A stretch of DNA of 64,000 nucleotides from NCBI GenBank assembly GCA_903828145.1, contig CAIKKY010000007.1, forward strand, positions 62,001 through 126,000. Direction: 5' to 3'. The DNA comes from an uncultured Hyphomicrobiales bacterium (GTDB taxonomy: Bacteria > Pseudomonadota > Alphaproteobacteria > Rhizobiales > Devosiaceae). The translations under genes and the position numbers were made by a program. This document shows positions 31,861 through 42,729 of the stretch, piece by piece (position 1 is the stretch's first letter; every line of letters starts with the position of its first letter). Below the pieces are notes generated by a model. The model was not told the origin of the DNA. It was given only the letters and a program-made list of their open reading frames with translations, and searched no databases.

Positions 31861-32772
31861 TTAGCCCTTCAAGACATCGGCCAGCGTCTGGCCAATGCGC
31901 GCCGGGGAGCGCGACATGCGGATGCCTGCCGCTTCCATCGCCGAAATCTTGTCTTCGGCGCCGCCCTTGCCGCCCGAAATCACTGCACCGGCGTGGCCCA
32001 TGGTCCGGCCCTTGGGCGCCGTCAGCCCAGCAATGAACCCAGCCATCGGCTTCGAGCGGCCGCGCTTGGCTTCGTCGATGAGGAACTGCGCCGCCTCTTC
32101 CTCGGCCGAGCCGCCGATTTCGCCGATCATGATGATCGATTTGGTTTCCGCGTCCTTGAGGAACATCTCCAGCACGTCGATAAACTCGGTGCCCTTGACC
32201 GGATCGCCGCCAATGCCCACCGCCGTGGTCTGGCCGAGACCGGCATTCGTCGTCTGGAACACCGCTTCATATGTAAGCGTACCCGAGCGGGATACGATAC
32301 CGACGGACCCGCGTGAGAAAATATTCCCCGGCATGATGCCGATCTTGCATTCGCCCGCCGTGACAACGCCCGGGCAATTGGGCCCGATCAGCCGCGATTT
32401 GGATTTTTCGAGCCGGGCCTTCACCTTCACCATATCGAGCACCGGCACACCCTCAGTGATGCACACGATCAGCTCGATACCGGCGTCGATGGCCTCCATA
32501 ATGGCGCCAGCCGCGCCAGCGGGCGGAACGTAGATCACCGACGCGGTTGCGCCGGTGCGGTCCCGGCCTTCGGCCACCGAGGCGAAGATCGGCAGCGCGA
32601 CATCAGCGCCGCTGACCTTGCCCTGCCACATCTGGCCGCCCTTTTTCGGGTGCGTGCCGCCAACCATCTGGGTGCCGAAATAGCCGAGCGCATATTGCGT
32701 GTGCAGCGTGCCGGATTCACCGGTCAGGCCTTGCACCAGCACTTTGGTGTTCTTGTCGACGAGAATGGACAT
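31861..32772 (-). CDS. sucD: Succinyl-CoA ligase subunit alpha
   Basis: Forms succinate and NTP from succinyl-CoA with SucC. 303 aa. The CoA-binding Rossmann start [24 protein letters not shown], the GPNCPGVV segment and the phosphorylated His260 in [17 protein letters not shown] are clear. It follows sucC with a 45-base gap. Confidence 0.98.
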   Translation of the reverse strand: MSILVDKNTKVLVQGLTGESGTLHTQYALGYFGTQMVGGTHPKKGGQMWQGKVSGADVALPIFASVAEGRDRTGATASVIYVPPAGAAGAIMEAIDAGIELIVCITEGVPVLDMVKVKARLEKSKSRLIGPNCPGVVTAGECKIGIMPGNIFSRGSVGIVSRSGTLTYEAVFQTTNAGLGQTTAVGIGGDPVKGTEFIDVLEMFLKDAETKSIIMIGEIGGSAEEEAAQFLIDEAKRGRSKPMAGFIAGLTAPKGRTMGHAGAVISGGKGGAEDKISAMEAAGIRMSRSPARIGQTLADVLKG

Positions 32773-32817
32773 GCGGGTCTTTCCTGCTTCGTTCGTCTTT
32801 TGCGGTGCGGGTGGGGA

Positions 32818-34017
32818 TCAGCCCCGGCCCTTGACCGCCGCCACCACTTTTTGTGCCGCGTCATCAAGATCGTCGGCCGAGATCACATCGAGGCCCGACT
32901 GGTTGAGGATGGCCTTGCCCTCTTTCACATTCGTCCCTTCGAGACGAACCACCAGCGGCACCTTGAGGCCAACTTCCATCACCGCCGCAATCACGCCTTC
33001 CGCGATCACGTCGCAGCGCATGATGCCGCCAAAGATGTTCACGAGAATGCCCTTCACATTGGGGTCCGCCGTGATGATCTTGAACGCCGCCGTGACCTTT
33101 TCCTTGCTGGCACCACCGCCCACATCGAGGAAATTGGCCGGTTCGGCGCCATAGAGCTTGATGATGTCCATGGTCGCCATGGCGAGCCCGGCCCCGTTCA
33201 CCATGCAGCCGATATCGCCTTCGAGCGCCACATAGGCGAGATCGAACTTCGAGGCTTCGATTTCCTTCTCGTCCTCTTCGGTGAGGTCGCGGAGGTCAGC
33301 CAGTTCCGGGTGACGGAACCCGGCGTTGTTATCAAAGCTCACCTTGGCGTCGAGCACCCGCAGGTGCCCGTCGGTCATCACGATCAGCGGGTTGATTTCA
33401 AGCAGGCTCATGTCCTTTTCGACAAAGGCCTTATAGAGCGCCGGGAAAACGCTCCGCGCGTCCGCCGCCGCAGCGCCATCGAGCTTCAGCGCCGAAACCA
33501 GCGTAGCCACATCGGCGTCTGTCACCCCGGTATCGGGGTTCACCGCGACACTGATGATTTTATCGGGCGTATGCTCGGCAACCGCTTCGATATCCATGCC
33601 GCCTTCGGTCGACACCACGAAGGCAACCTGCCCCACAGCGCGATCAACCAGCAGCGAGCAATAGAGTTCGCGCGCAATATCCGCGCCGTCTTCGATATAG
33701 AGCCGACGCACGACGCGGCCCTGGGCGCCGGTCTGCTTGGTCACCAGCGTGTGCCCCAGCATTTCGGCTGAATGGGTCACGACATCATCAATGGATTTGG
33801 CGAGCCGCACACCGCCCTTGGCATCGGGGCCCAGTTCCTTGAACTTGCCCTTGCCGCGCCCACCCGCGTGGATCTGCGATTTCACTACATAGAGCGGGCC
33901 GGGAAGCTGCTTCGCTGCGGCTGCGGCTTCGCTGGCGCTGAAAATCGCCACGCCCTGCGCAACCGGCAGACCGTAGTCTTTCAGCAGCGCCTTGGCCTGA
34001 TGTTCGTGGATATTCAT
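32818..34017 (-). CDS. sucC: Succinyl-CoA ligase [ADP-forming] subunit beta
   Basis: ATP-grasp subunit of succinyl-CoA ligase. 399 aa, beginning [19 protein letters not shown]. Contains [14 protein letters not shown], the LEINPLIV metal-binding segment and [21 protein letters not shown]. Between mdh and sucD in the usual alphaproteobacterial order. Confidence 0.98.
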   Translation of the reverse strand: MNIHEHQAKALLKDYGLPVAQGVAIFSASEAAAAAKQLPGPLYVVKSQIHAGGRGKGKFKELGPDAKGGVRLAKSIDDVVTHSAEMLGHTLVTKQTGAQGRVVRRLYIEDGADIARELYCSLLVDRAVGQVAFVVSTEGGMDIEAVAEHTPDKIISVAVNPDTGVTDADVATLVSALKLDGAAAADARSVFPALYKAFVEKDMSLLEINPLIVMTDGHLRVLDAKVSFDNNAGFRHPELADLRDLTEEDEKEIEASKFDLAYVALEGDIGCMVNGAGLAMATMDIIKLYGAEPANFLDVGGGASKEKVTAAFKIITADPNVKGILVNIFGGIMRCDVIAEGVIAAVMEVGLKVPLVVRLEGTNVKEGKAILNQSGLDVISADDLDDAAQKVVAAVKGRG

Positions 34018-34054
34018 GTCCGATCCTTCACCGCAGGGGCGGGTTCACCGCCTT

Positions 34055-34077
34055 GGGGAGGGTATCACCCGCTCCCC
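34055..34077 (-). other. Possible hairpin between mdh and sucC
   Basis: GGGGAG (34055-34060) pairs with CTCCCC (34072-34077), with additional GGG/CCC pairing inside. It lies in the 87-base mdh-sucC gap without a T run. Weak support. Confidence 0.3.
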
Positions 34078-34104
34078 GACGCATTACTTGGGCTCAGCCC
34101 GGCC

Positions 34105-35070
<966 letters not shown>

Positions 35071-35106
35071 CTAACCCCCGTTTCGCCAATGCTGGAAATA
35101 GCGCGC

Positions 35107-35135
35107 TCCTATTAACCCTGTCGGCCCAATCCGGC
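35107..35135 (-). promoter_or_regulatory. Candidate promoter of the mdh-suc operon
   Basis: On the minus strand TTGCCG and TAATAG are separated by exactly 17 bases, ending 40 bases before the mdh ATG. This fits a housekeeping sigma promoter for the TCA block. Confidence 0.5.
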
Positions 35136-35166
35136 AAGTCAGCCCTTGGTGCAAGCGCTGTTACTC

Positions 35167-36285
35167 CTACACAACCTGGACAGGCTCGGGTTTGGGCGCC
35201 GCTTCGAGATAGGCGGCCGATTGCATTTCCACGAGGCGGCTGACGCAGCGCTGAAATTCGCCTGCCATTTTCGCATCCTCAACCAGCGCATCGAGCGGCG
35301 CAGCAAAGCTCGCGCTCAGCTTCACCCCCCGGTCATACAGCGTATCGATCAACAGGATGAAGCGCTTGGCCGCATTGGCGTTGAGCGGGGTGAAGTGCGG
35401 CACGCGCTCAAGCATCAGAGTTTCGTACCGGTGCGCGATCTTCAGATAGTCACGCGCGCCTAGCGGCGCATCGCACAACCCGGCAAAATCAAACCGGGCG
35501 GCGCCCATGGCGGCATGCGGCACGGGGATGCTTCGCCCCAGCGACTCAACCGAGTCGGGTGCCCCCCGGTCGCCCCCGGTCAGCTTCAGCCACAGCCGAT
35601 CCATCGCGGCGTCGGTCTCGGGCCCCACTCCAAACCGATAGACCGCCTCGCCCGCGAATTTCAGCCGCCGGTAATCGGTTGCCCCATCGAGCGGCACGAT
35701 ATCGACGCGCTCTTTCAGCGCCGCAATGAATGGCAGGATGAGCTGCCGGTTCAGCCCGTCGCGGTAGAGGTCATCCGGCAGCGTATTCGAGGTGGCGACT
35801 ATGGTCACCCCGCCGTCGAACAACTGGTCGAACAGCCGCCCCAGCAGCATGGCATTGGTAATGTCCTGCACCTGAAACTCATCGAGGCAGAGGAGCCGAA
35901 CCTCTTTCAACAGGCCGCGCGTCACCGCCGCCACGGGATCGGCATCCGCCGCCCGCGCGCTCTTGCGAAACGCGGCAATGGCCTCGTGCATCTCGTTCAT
36001 GAACTCGTGAAAATGCACGCGCCGCTTCAGCGCCACGGGGGCCTGGGCGAAGAACAGGTCCATCAGCATGGTCTTGCCGCGCCCGACCTGCCCCACGAGG
36101 TAAGCGCCGCGCACCGGCTTTGATGGTCTGAACAGCCCGGGCCGCGCCGCCAGCTCGGCAGCCACCCGATCAAGCACACGCGCAGCATCCGCCTGCAGCG
36201 GATCAGCCGCCAGCGTTCCAGCGGCGACCAGATGCGCCAGCCGCTCGCTGATCAGCGGCAAGGGAGCCGAAACCCGGCGCCCCAC
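35167..36285 (-). CDS. zapE: Cell division protein ZapE (AFG1-like ATPase)
   Basis: 372-aa P-loop ATPase of the AFG1/ZapE family, reported to act at the Z ring under stress. Walker A GQVGRGKTMLMDLFF, then RRVHFHEFMNEMH and the Walker B region LLCLDEFQVQDITNAMLLGRLF. GTG start at 36285, two bases after the stop of the upstream lipoprotein gene, so translation is probably coupled. It lies beside mdh, as in many Hyphomicrobiales. Confidence 0.94.
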   Translation of the reverse strand: MGRRVSAPLPLISERLAHLVAAGTLAADPLQADAARVLDRVAAELAARPGLFRPSKPVRGAYLVGQVGRGKTMLMDLFFAQAPVALKRRVHFHEFMNEMHEAIAAFRKSARAADADPVAAVTRGLLKEVRLLCLDEFQVQDITNAMLLGRLFDQLFDGGVTIVATSNTLPDDLYRDGLNRQLILPFIAALKERVDIVPLDGATDYRRLKFAGEAVYRFGVGPETDAAMDRLWLKLTGGDRGAPDSVESLGRSIPVPHAAMGAARFDFAGLCDAPLGARDYLKIAHRYETLMLERVPHFTPLNANAAKRFILLIDTLYDRGVKLSASFAAPLDALVEDAKMAGEFQRCVSRLVEMQSAAYLEAAPKPEPVQVV

Positions 36286-36287
36286 CC

Positions 36288-36980
36288 TTATCCAACCATG
36301 GAGATGCCCTGGCCGCCCGCCAGAGTGCCAACAAACCGGTTATCCGACAGAATCAGCGAGGCGACGATATCGCCGGCCTCATCAAACAGCTGCACCTGGC
36401 TGCCCGCGAGCTGCCACGAGGCAACCACGGCCAGGCCGGGCAGCGCGCAGCTCGGCGTCGACGCCCGGTAGCGGGTCGTCCCGGTCTTCTGGGTATAGGT
36501 CAGGTTGAGCTTGCACTGGTTGGTGTCGGCCACGATGGTCCACACGCCCAGCAGCTTCTCGATGGTCAGACCGCCGGTCAGATCGCGGCCACCGACAGGA
36601 GCCTGCCCAACGGAATCGAGCGTGACGAACTGGCCGTTTGCAGCCACCTGCTGGTTGCCCTGCGCCATCGGATCGAGCGATTGGCCCAGACCGTCAGACG
36701 TCTGTGTATTGGCTGCGACGCCACCCGAAACAGCCAGCGTGTTCTGACCCGGCACCGGCAGGGTCGCCAGCGTCTGCGGCTGACCCGCGAGCGGCGGCAG
36801 CGCGCTCTGGCCCACCGTTGCGCCACCCTGGATGGGGGCGAGATTCGTGCTGGCCACCGGCACATTCTGGATCGGCGTGATCGCCTCGCCCGAATCCGTC
36901 CCGATCCCGGAAGATGCGCAGCCGGCAAGCAGCGCGCTCAACGTGGCCGCGGCGAGCAGTCCGGCGAGTGCCTTGGTCAT
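36288..36980 (-). CDS. Protease inhibitor Inh/Omp19 family lipoprotein
   Basis: 230-aa lipoprotein. The signal peptide MTKALAGLLAAATLSALLAGC ends in a lipobox (LLAGC). A Pro/Gln/Thr-rich linker (about 25-130) follows, then a C-terminal AprI/Inh beta-barrel domain: LTIEKLLGVWTIVADTNQCKL with a second Cys in TPSCALPG forming the expected disulfide, and AGDIVASLILSDNRFVGTLAGG. Brucella Omp19 is a relative that inhibits proteases. GAGG precedes the ATG; the frame is open 13 codons upstream. Coupled to zapE. Confidence 0.9.
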   Translation of the reverse strand: MTKALAGLLAAATLSALLAGCASSGIGTDSGEAITPIQNVPVASTNLAPIQGGATVGQSALPPLAGQPQTLATLPVPGQNTLAVSGGVAANTQTSDGLGQSLDPMAQGNQQVAANGQFVTLDSVGQAPVGGRDLTGGLTIEKLLGVWTIVADTNQCKLNLTYTQKTGTTRYRASTPSCALPGLAVVASWQLAGSQVQLFDEAGDIVASLILSDNRFVGTLAGGQGISMVG

Positions 36981-37100
36981 CAGAACGTCCTCTTTGAAAG
37001 CCCGCGGGGATATAGACAAGAAGCCCGGCGGCCTTCAACGGCCTATCGGTGCAATCCCCTATGCGACGAGCAATATGGCGACACTTGGGCCGGCCGTGCG

Positions 37101-37129
37101 GCAACCGCGCCACACTGGAGCGTTCACAC
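37101..37129 (-). promoter_or_regulatory. Intergenic element shared with the atpH upstream region
   Basis: This 29-base stretch matches 21675-21704 at about 26 of 30 positions, including GCAACC and CGCCACACTGGA. Both copies lie 120-215 bases before a minus-strand start codon. Function unknown. Confidence 0.35.
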
Positions 37130-37139
37130 GCCTTGCGCC

Positions 37140-37778
37140 TCAGACCTCGGGGCGGCGGAAATCGCCATCGGAATCCATAACCCACAGCTCGCCGCTCGAA
37201 ATATCGAACCAGGCACCGTAGACCCCGAGCTTGCCTTCCGCTTCAAGGCTTTTCACATAGGGAAAGGTGCGAATATTGGCGATGGAATTGCGGATCGAAA
37301 ACCGCTCGAGCATGGTCTGGCGCTCGTTGTCGGTCAAAAGCGTATAGCGCGACACCACATCAGAAACCGGCGCGAGAAGGCTCATCCATTTTCCAATGAA
37401 GTCGCCCTGCGCGATGGGCCCCGCATGCGGATCCAGCGCCGCCCGGATCCCGCCGCAGCGACCATGACCCATAATGACGATATTGCGGATGCCAAGCGCG
37501 TTCACGGCAAATTCAATCGCCGCCGAGGTGCCGTGCTGGCCCCCATCAGGCTGGAATGGTGGCACAAGATTGGCCACGTTGCGCAACACGAACAGCTCGC
37601 CCGGCCCGGCATCGAAGATGGTTTCGGGCGCGGCGCGGCTGTCGCAACACGCAATGATCATGGTGGTGGGCTGCTGGCCCTTGTCGGCGAGGGTTTTGTA
37701 CCGGGACTGTTCGGGCGCAAACCGTTGCGCCATGAAAGTCTTGTACCCCTCAAGCAAAAGTGCTGGAAAACCGCTCAT
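37140..37778 (-). CDS. Beta-class carbonic anhydrase
   Basis: Zinc enzyme interconverting CO2 and bicarbonate. 212 aa. The CxDSR motif is Cys44-Cys45-Asp46-Ser47-Arg48, and the second zinc pair is in IVIMGHGRCGGI. ATG 37778 is chosen, although AAGG is only two bases away; a GTG 17 codons upstream has no ribosome site. Divergent from the DUF1737 gene. A role in supplying bicarbonate is general to the family. Confidence 0.95.
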   Translation of the reverse strand: MSGFPALLLEGYKTFMAQRFAPEQSRYKTLADKGQQPTTMIIACCDSRAAPETIFDAGPGELFVLRNVANLVPPFQPDGGQHGTSAAIEFAVNALGIRNIVIMGHGRCGGIRAALDPHAGPIAQGDFIGKWMSLLAPVSDVVSRYTLLTDNERQTMLERFSIRNSIANIRTFPYVKSLEAEGKLGVYGAWFDISSGELWVMDSDGDFRRPEV

Positions 37779-37847
37779 ACCCTTGCGAATAGCCGCTGAG
37801 ATCGGCAAACGCAACCGGTTCGCCGCCACGCTTGAGCAGGATCACGT

Positions 37848-38054
37848 ATGCAGATCTATCGATTTCTGACCGGACCCGATGATTCAACCTTCTGCCACAA
37901 GGTCACCAAGGCCCTCTCCGAAGGCTGGCACCTGCATGGCAGCCCGACCTACGCCTTTGATGGGGAAACAAAATCCATGAAGTGCGGACAGGCGGTGACC
38001 AAAATCGTGCGCGATCAGCCCTATGATCCCGACAGAAAGCTTGTGGATTACTGA
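37848..38054 (+). CDS. DUF1737 domain-containing small protein
   Basis: 68-aa cytosolic protein. The sequence MQIYRFLTGPDDSTFCHKVTKAL, then GWHLHGSPTYAFD and MKCGQAVTKI, matches the short DUF1737 family as I recall it. AGGA lies 8 bases before the ATG. It has no known biochemical role. It converges on, and slightly overlaps, the Nudix gene. Confidence 0.8.
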   Translation: MQIYRFLTGPDDSTFCHKVTKALSEGWHLHGSPTYAFDGETKSMKCGQAVTKIVRDQPYDPDRKLVDY

Positions 38055-38629
38055 GCCGGGCCAAGGGTCTCAGCCAGCCGCAGCAGCAGGATGATGGTCT
38101 TGGCATCGGCAATCTCGCCGCTGCCGATCATCGCCATGGCGCGCGAGCGCGGCACTTCGACCACTTCGATATCCTCGCCCTCCTGGGCCAGCCCTCCGCC
38201 CTCGCCCAAGAGGTCAGCCGCTGAATAGGCGGCAATGAACAGGTGGACGCGCTCCATGAAGGCGCCGGGGCTCATATAGACCGCGCCGCAGGGCACGAGA
38301 TCAGTGAGCCGGTAGCCGGTCTCTTCTTCGGCTTCGCGCCGTGCGCACACCGCCGGCGCATCGCCATCGAGCTTGCCCGCCGGCACTTCGAGGAAATATC
38401 CGGGCGCCCCATGCAGAAAAACCGGCAGCCGGAATTGCCGGATCAGCACGACCGTATCGCGGGCCGCATCGTGCATCAACACGGCGGCGCCATCGCCACA
38501 GGCATAGATTTCGCGCGTCTGGGCCTGCCAGGTGCCATCGCGCCGCTTCAGGTCAATGGCGAATTCGCGCAGCGTGCCCCAGGCGTCAGCCAGCACGGTT
38601 TCTGCGCGGATTTTGACGTAATCAGCCAT
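38048..38629 (-). CDS. nudK: Nudix hydrolase, NudK-like (GDP-mannose / ADP-sugar type)
   Basis: 193-aa Nudix enzyme. It closely follows E. coli NudK in segments such as TREIYACGDGAAVLM, TVVLIRQFRLPVF, the Nudix box GKLDGDAPAVCARREAEEETGY, then VYMSPGAFMERVHLFIAAYS and EDIEVVEVP. NudK splits GDP-mannose; ADP-ribose hydrolysis is the alternative. ATG 38629 has an AGG 6 bases upstream. It diverges from sdhC. Confidence 0.85.
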   Translation of the reverse strand: MADYVKIRAETVLADAWGTLREFAIDLKRRDGTWQAQTREIYACGDGAAVLMHDAARDTVVLIRQFRLPVFLHGAPGYFLEVPAGKLDGDAPAVCARREAEEETGYRLTDLVPCGAVYMSPGAFMERVHLFIAAYSAADLLGEGGGLAQEGEDIEVVEVPRSRAMAMIGSGEIADAKTIILLLRLAETLGPAQ

Positions 38630-38771
38630 AAAAGCCTGCCTTTCGTGCGGGGCAACCAATTCTTAATTCAAGCAATTTTAGTTTTGAAGCGAAAGTCTAA
38701 TCCTCGGCATAGGCCAAACCTTTGACCTTCACGACTTTGGGCGCTAGAAGCTCAACGCAGTCTAAACTGGA

Positions 38772-38792
38772 CCGTCCGGAGTGATCGGACGG
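38772..38792 (+). promoter_or_regulatory. Inverted repeat in the sdhC leader
   Basis: Perfect 7-bp arms CCGTCCG/CGGACGG with a 7-base loop, ending 15 bases before the sdhC ATG and followed by AAAAAAG. It could be an operator or an RNA hairpin that affects ribosome access to sdhC. Confidence 0.4.
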
Positions 38793-38807
38793 AAAAAAGA
38801 GTCGAAC

Positions 38808-39194
38808 ATGGCGCCTACCTCGCGGCCCTTGTCGCCGCATCTGTCGATCTACCGATTTACGCTGACAATGGCGATGTCGATCCTGCAGCGCGCTACCGGC
38901 ATAGCGCAATATGCCGGGTTGCTGCTGTTTGTCCTGTGGCTCTGCGCGGCGGCGCTGGGCGGCGGCGTATTTGATGTCGCCAACGCGATCTTCGCAAGCT
39001 GGTTCGGCCAGCTCGTGCTCTTTGCGTTTACCTGGAGCCTCCTCCACCACATGTTTGGCGGGCTGCGCTACTTCATCTGGGATCGGGCCACAGCCATGGA
39101 CCCGGTAAGCCGCGAATGGCTCGTCAGGATCCAGTTGGCGGCGTCCTGCGTATTGACCCCTGTCGCCTGGGCAATCTTCGTGTGGTTCAAATGA
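38808..39194 (+). CDS. sdhC: Succinate dehydrogenase cytochrome b556 subunit
   Basis: Membrane anchor and haem-binding subunit of complex II. 128 aa, three membrane helices. RPLSPHLSIYRF, SILQRATG (quinone-site Ser/Arg) and the haem-ligand region SLLHHMFGGLRYFIWD are diagnostic. An upstream in-frame GTG exists, but ATG 38808 gives the family start. It overlaps sdhD by ATGA. Confidence 0.97.
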   Translation: MAPTSRPLSPHLSIYRFTLTMAMSILQRATGIAQYAGLLLFVLWLCAAALGGGVFDVANAIFASWFGQLVLFAFTWSLLHHMFGGLRYFIWDRATAMDPVSREWLVRIQLAASCVLTPVAWAIFVWFK

Positions 39195-39574
39195 TCGACA
39201 AGGCCGCCATCAGTTCGCCGGGCACCCATTATGGCGACCCCAAGGCCGCAACGCGGCTGTTCCGCCTGCAGCGGCTCACCGGGGCGCTCAACATCGGCTT
39301 CCTCGCCTTCTTCGCCTGGCTGGTGCTGAACCTGGCCGGGGCCGATCGGGCCAGCATGCTGGCGCTGTTCCACAACCCGGTCGTCGCCATCCTCTGCGGG
39401 CTGCTGCTGGTCAGCGCCGGGCTGCACATGCGCATCGGCATGCTCGAAGTCATCGAGGATTATGTGGCGACACCGGCGCGGAACCACCTCGCCGTCCTCA
39501 TCAACGATATCGTGGCCTATGGCGCGATCATTCTCGGGCTTCTGGCCCTCCTTAAACTGCTGATCTGGGGTTAA
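39191..39574 (+). CDS. sdhD: Succinate dehydrogenase hydrophobic membrane anchor
   Basis: Second membrane anchor of complex II, 127 aa with three helices. RLTGALNIGFLAFFAWLVL and AGLHMRIGMLEVIEDYV are the recognisable segments; the His and the following Asp-Tyr are haem- and quinone-site residues of the family. Overlaps sdhC by 4 bases; sdhA follows 3 bases later. Confidence 0.95.
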   Translation: MIDKAAISSPGTHYGDPKAATRLFRLQRLTGALNIGFLAFFAWLVLNLAGADRASMLALFHNPVVAILCGLLLVSAGLHMRIGMLEVIEDYVATPARNHLAVLINDIVAYGAIILGLLALLKLLIWG

Positions 39575-39577
39575 TCC

Positions 39578-41386
39578 ATGGCCGCTTACGAGCTGATCGA
39601 CCACGAATTTGACGTGGTGATTGTTGGCGCGGGCGGTGCGGGGCTCCGCGCCACGCTCGGCATGGCCGAGCAGGGCCTGAATACCGCCTGCATCACCAAA
39701 GTCTTCCCCACGCGCTCGCACACGGTGGCCGCGCAGGGCGGCATCGCCGGATCGCTGGGCAATATGGGCCCCGATTCGTGGAAGTGGCACATGTACGACA
39801 CCGTAAAGGGGTCGGACTGGCTGGGCGATAATGACGCCATGGAATATCTGGCCCGCGAGGCCCCGGCCGCCATTTACGAGCTGGAGCACTACGGCGTGCC
39901 GTTCTCCCGCACCGACGATGGACGCATCTATCAGCGCCCGTTCGGCGGGCACATGACCGAGTTCGGTTCCGGCCCCCCGGTGCAGCGCACCTGCGCCGCC
40001 GCTGACCGGACCGGGCACGCCATTCTGCACACGCTCTATGGCCAGAGCCTCAGGAACAACGCCCAGTTCTTCATTGAGTATTTCGCGCTTGATCTCATCA
40101 TGGGCGAGGATGGCTCGTGCCAGGGCGTAATCGCCTGGAAGCTCGATGACGGCACCTTGCACCGCTTCCGCGCCAAGCTCGTGGTGCTCGCCACCGGCGG
40201 CTATGGCCGCAGCTATTTCTCCGCCACCTCGGCCCACACCTGCACGGGCGATGGCAATGGCATGGTGGCGCGCGCCGGGCTGCCGCTGCAGGATATGGAA
40301 TTCGTGCAGTTCCATCCCACCGGCGTCTATGGCGCGGGCGTGCTGATTACCGAAGGCGCGCGCGGCGAGGGCGGCTACCTCACCAATTCCGAGGGTGAGC
40401 GCTTCATGGAGCGCTATGCGCCCAATGCGAAAGACCTCGCGAGCCGCGACGTGGTTTCGCGCTGCATGACCATTGAAATCCGCGAGGGGCGCGGCGTGGG
40501 CCCGAAGAAGGACCACATCTTCCTGCACCTCGATCATCTCGATCCCAAAGTGCTGCACGAGCGCCTGCCGGGCATCACCGAAAGCGCGAAGATCTTCGCA
40601 GGCGTCGATATCACCCGCGACCCGATTCCGGTCCTGCCGACCGTGCATTACAACATGGGCGGCATCCCCGCGAATTATCACGGCGAAGTGCTGAACCCCA
40701 CCCCGACCGATCCTGACCGCATCGTGCCCGGCCTGATGGCCGTGGGCGAAGCGGCCTGCGCCTCGGTGCATGGCGCCAACCGGTTGGGCTCCAACTCGCT
40801 GACCGACCTTGTGGTCTTCGGCCGCGCCGCCGCGCTACGCGCCGCCAAAGTGGTCGATAAGGCCGCCAGCGTGCCGGGCATCTCGCCCTCTGAGGATGCG
40901 CGCATTCTCGCCCGCTTCGATCGCCTGCGGCACGCCAATGGCACGACGCCCACCGCCGTGGTGCGCGATCAGATGCAGCACATCATGCAGGAAGATGCAG
41001 CGGTGTTCCGCACGTCGGAAACCCTCAAATCGGGTGCGCGCCGCATCACCGACCTGTATGGCGCGATGGCTGACCTCAAGGTCACCGACCGCTCGATGAT
41101 CTGGAACTCCGATCTCATCGAAACACTCGAACTCGAAAACCTCATGGCCTGCGCCGCCACTACGGTGGTGTCCGCCGAGGCCCGGCACGAAAGCCGGGGC
41201 GCCCATGCGCATGAGGATTTCCCGAGCCGCGACGATGAAAACTGGCGCAAGCACACGCTCGCCTGGATCAGCGATACGGGCGCGGTTTCACTGGGCTACC
41301 GGCCGGTTCACGTCGATCCGCTGACGCCCGAAAGCGAAGGCGGCATCAGCCTCAAGACCATCGCGCCCAAGGCGCGTGTATACTAA
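39578..41386 (+). CDS. sdhA: Succinate dehydrogenase flavoprotein subunit
   Basis: Oxidises succinate to fumarate with covalent FAD. 602 aa. The FAD-binding [14 protein letters not shown], the flavinylation His in [17 protein letters not shown], the substrate site [22 protein letters not shown] and [24 protein letters not shown] are all in place. It is followed by a small secreted-protein gene before sdhB. Confidence 0.99.
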   Translation: MAAYELIDHEFDVVIVGAGGAGLRATLGMAEQGLNTACITKVFPTRSHTVAAQGGIAGSLGNMGPDSWKWHMYDTVKGSDWLGDNDAMEYLAREAPAAIYELEHYGVPFSRTDDGRIYQRPFGGHMTEFGSGPPVQRTCAAADRTGHAILHTLYGQSLRNNAQFFIEYFALDLIMGEDGSCQGVIAWKLDDGTLHRFRAKLVVLATGGYGRSYFSATSAHTCTGDGNGMVARAGLPLQDMEFVQFHPTGVYGAGVLITEGARGEGGYLTNSEGERFMERYAPNAKDLASRDVVSRCMTIEIREGRGVGPKKDHIFLHLDHLDPKVLHERLPGITESAKIFAGVDITRDPIPVLPTVHYNMGGIPANYHGEVLNPTPTDPDRIVPGLMAVGEAACASVHGANRLGSNSLTDLVVFGRAAALRAAKVVDKAASVPGISPSEDARILARFDRLRHANGTTPTAVVRDQMQHIMQEDAAVFRTSETLKSGARRITDLYGAMADLKVTDRSMIWNSDLIETLELENLMACAATTVVSAEARHESRGAHAHEDFPSRDDENWRKHTLAWISDTGAVSLGYRPVHVDPLTPESEGGISLKTIAPKARVY

Positions 41387-41415
41387 GGTCCGGGCGAATT
41401 ACTGGAGACCTCACC

Positions 41416-41715
41416 ATGATTAAACGCTTTGCCATCGCCGCGCTGCTCACCGCTGCCAGCATGGGCGGCGCTCTTGCCGAGGGCACACCCCCGACCAAGG
41501 CGCAGCACGATGAGTTTTATAAGGTCTGCATGGGCATTGCAGACGACAGCGCGCTGTGCGGCTGCAAGGCCGACGCGGCCATGACGCTGGTCGACAGCGA
41601 CTTCATGTCGGTGATCATTTCCAGCATGAAGGGCAAGGCGCCGCCCAAGGACGATAACGTGAAATACGGTATCTACATCACCAAATCCAACGCCGTCTGC
41701 AAGCCGGGCTATTGA
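41416..41715 (+). CDS. Small secreted Cys-containing protein inserted in the sdh operon
   Basis: 99 aa. A cleavable signal peptide ([21 protein letters not shown]) is followed by a mature domain of about 78 residues. It has four cysteines in all: one in KVCMGIADD, two in [11 protein letters not shown] and one near the end in AVCKPGY. The spacing suggests two disulfides or metal binding, but it lacks CXXCH, so it is not a c-type cytochrome. It sits 29 bases after sdhA and 10 bases before sdhB, and is almost certainly co-transcribed. I do not recognise the family. Confidence 0.85.
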   Translation: MIKRFAIAALLTAASMGGALAEGTPPTKAQHDEFYKVCMGIADDSALCGCKADAAMTLVDSDFMSVIISSMKGKAPPKDDNVKYGIYITKSNAVCKPGY

Positions 41716-41725
41716 GGTCCACACC

Positions 41726-42505
41726 ATGGCCGAACTGACTCTCCCCAAAAACTCGCGCATCCGCCCCGGCAAAATCTGGCCCCGGCCGACAGCCGGACGC
41801 CTGACCGAGTTCCGCGTGTACCGGTATGATCCGGACAGCGGGGAGACGCCGCGCCTCGACACCTATTTCGTGGATCGCGACGATTGCGGCCCGATGATTC
41901 TCGATGGCCTGCTGTGGATCAAGAACAAGGTCGATCCGACCCTGACCCTGCGCCGCTCCTGCCGCGAAGGCATCTGCGGCTCGTGCTCCATGAATATCGG
42001 CGGCGCCAACACGCTCGCCTGCACCAAGGGCATGGACGATTACACGGGCGCGATCAGCGTCTATCCGCTGCCGCACATGCCGGTCATCAAGGATCTGGTC
42101 CCCGACCTCTCGACCTTCTACGAACAGCACCGCTCGATTGAGCCCTGGCTGAAGACTGTTTCGCCCATGCCGGAAAAAGAGCGGCTGCAAACGCGCGATG
42201 ACCGCGAAAAGCTCGATGGGCTCTACGAATGCATCCTCTGCGCCTGCTGCTCCACCTCCTGCCCGTCCTATTGGTGGAATGGTGAGAAGTATCTCGGCCC
42301 CGCCGTGCTGCTGCAGGCCTACCGCTGGCTGATCGATAGCCGTGACGAAGCCGCCGAGGAGCGTCTCGATAACCTTGAAGACCCCTTCAAGCTCTACCGC
42401 TGCCACACCATCATGAACTGCGCCAAAGTCTGCCCCAAGGGCCTCAACCCCGCCAAGGCGATTGCGGAAATCAAGCAGATGATGGCCAAGCGCGAGTTCG
42501 CATAA
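41726..42505 (+). CDS. sdhB: Succinate dehydrogenase iron-sulfur subunit
   Basis: Carries electrons from FAD to quinone through three Fe-S clusters. 259 aa. [2Fe-2S] ligands in [15 protein letters not shown] and the later LAC; [4Fe-4S] in [16 protein letters not shown]; [3Fe-4S] in [17 protein letters not shown]. The stop overlaps the next start (TAATG). Confidence 0.99.
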   Translation: MAELTLPKNSRIRPGKIWPRPTAGRLTEFRVYRYDPDSGETPRLDTYFVDRDDCGPMILDGLLWIKNKVDPTLTLRRSCREGICGSCSMNIGGANTLACTKGMDDYTGAISVYPLPHMPVIKDLVPDLSTFYEQHRSIEPWLKTVSPMPEKERLQTRDDREKLDGLYECILCACCSTSCPSYWWNGEKYLGPAVLLQAYRWLIDSRDEAAEERLDNLEDPFKLYRCHTIMNCAKVCPKGLNPAKAIAEIKQMMAKREFA

Positions 42506-42729
42506 TGGTGGAAACCGTGGTGCGGGTAGACGACCCGGCCATGGCCCGCGTCCTCATTGCGGCGCTGAAGGCCCATGGCTTTCATCCCCTTGAGGGCGGG
42601 GATTCCGGCCTGCCGGGCCTGCCGGGGGTGTTCGGCCCCAAAGGCATTGCCATCGACCTGCCAGCCGATGAAGCACGCGATGGGCGGATGCTGGCCGAAG
42701 CCCTGCTCGCCGATATGCGTCAGGCCTAG
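42505..42729 (+). CDS. Small DUF2007-like protein
   Basis: 74 aa, coupled to sdhB by a one-base stop/start overlap. The pattern VVRVDDPAMARVLIAALKAHGFHPLEGG resembles the DUF2007 (putative signal-transducing) fold, in which a short ferredoxin-like unit handles a position-shifted pair of sequences. The match is weak. No Cys and no membrane segment. Function unknown. Confidence 0.6.
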   Translation: MVETVVRVDDPAMARVLIAALKAHGFHPLEGGDSGLPGLPGVFGPKGIAIDLPADEARDGRMLAEALLADMRQA

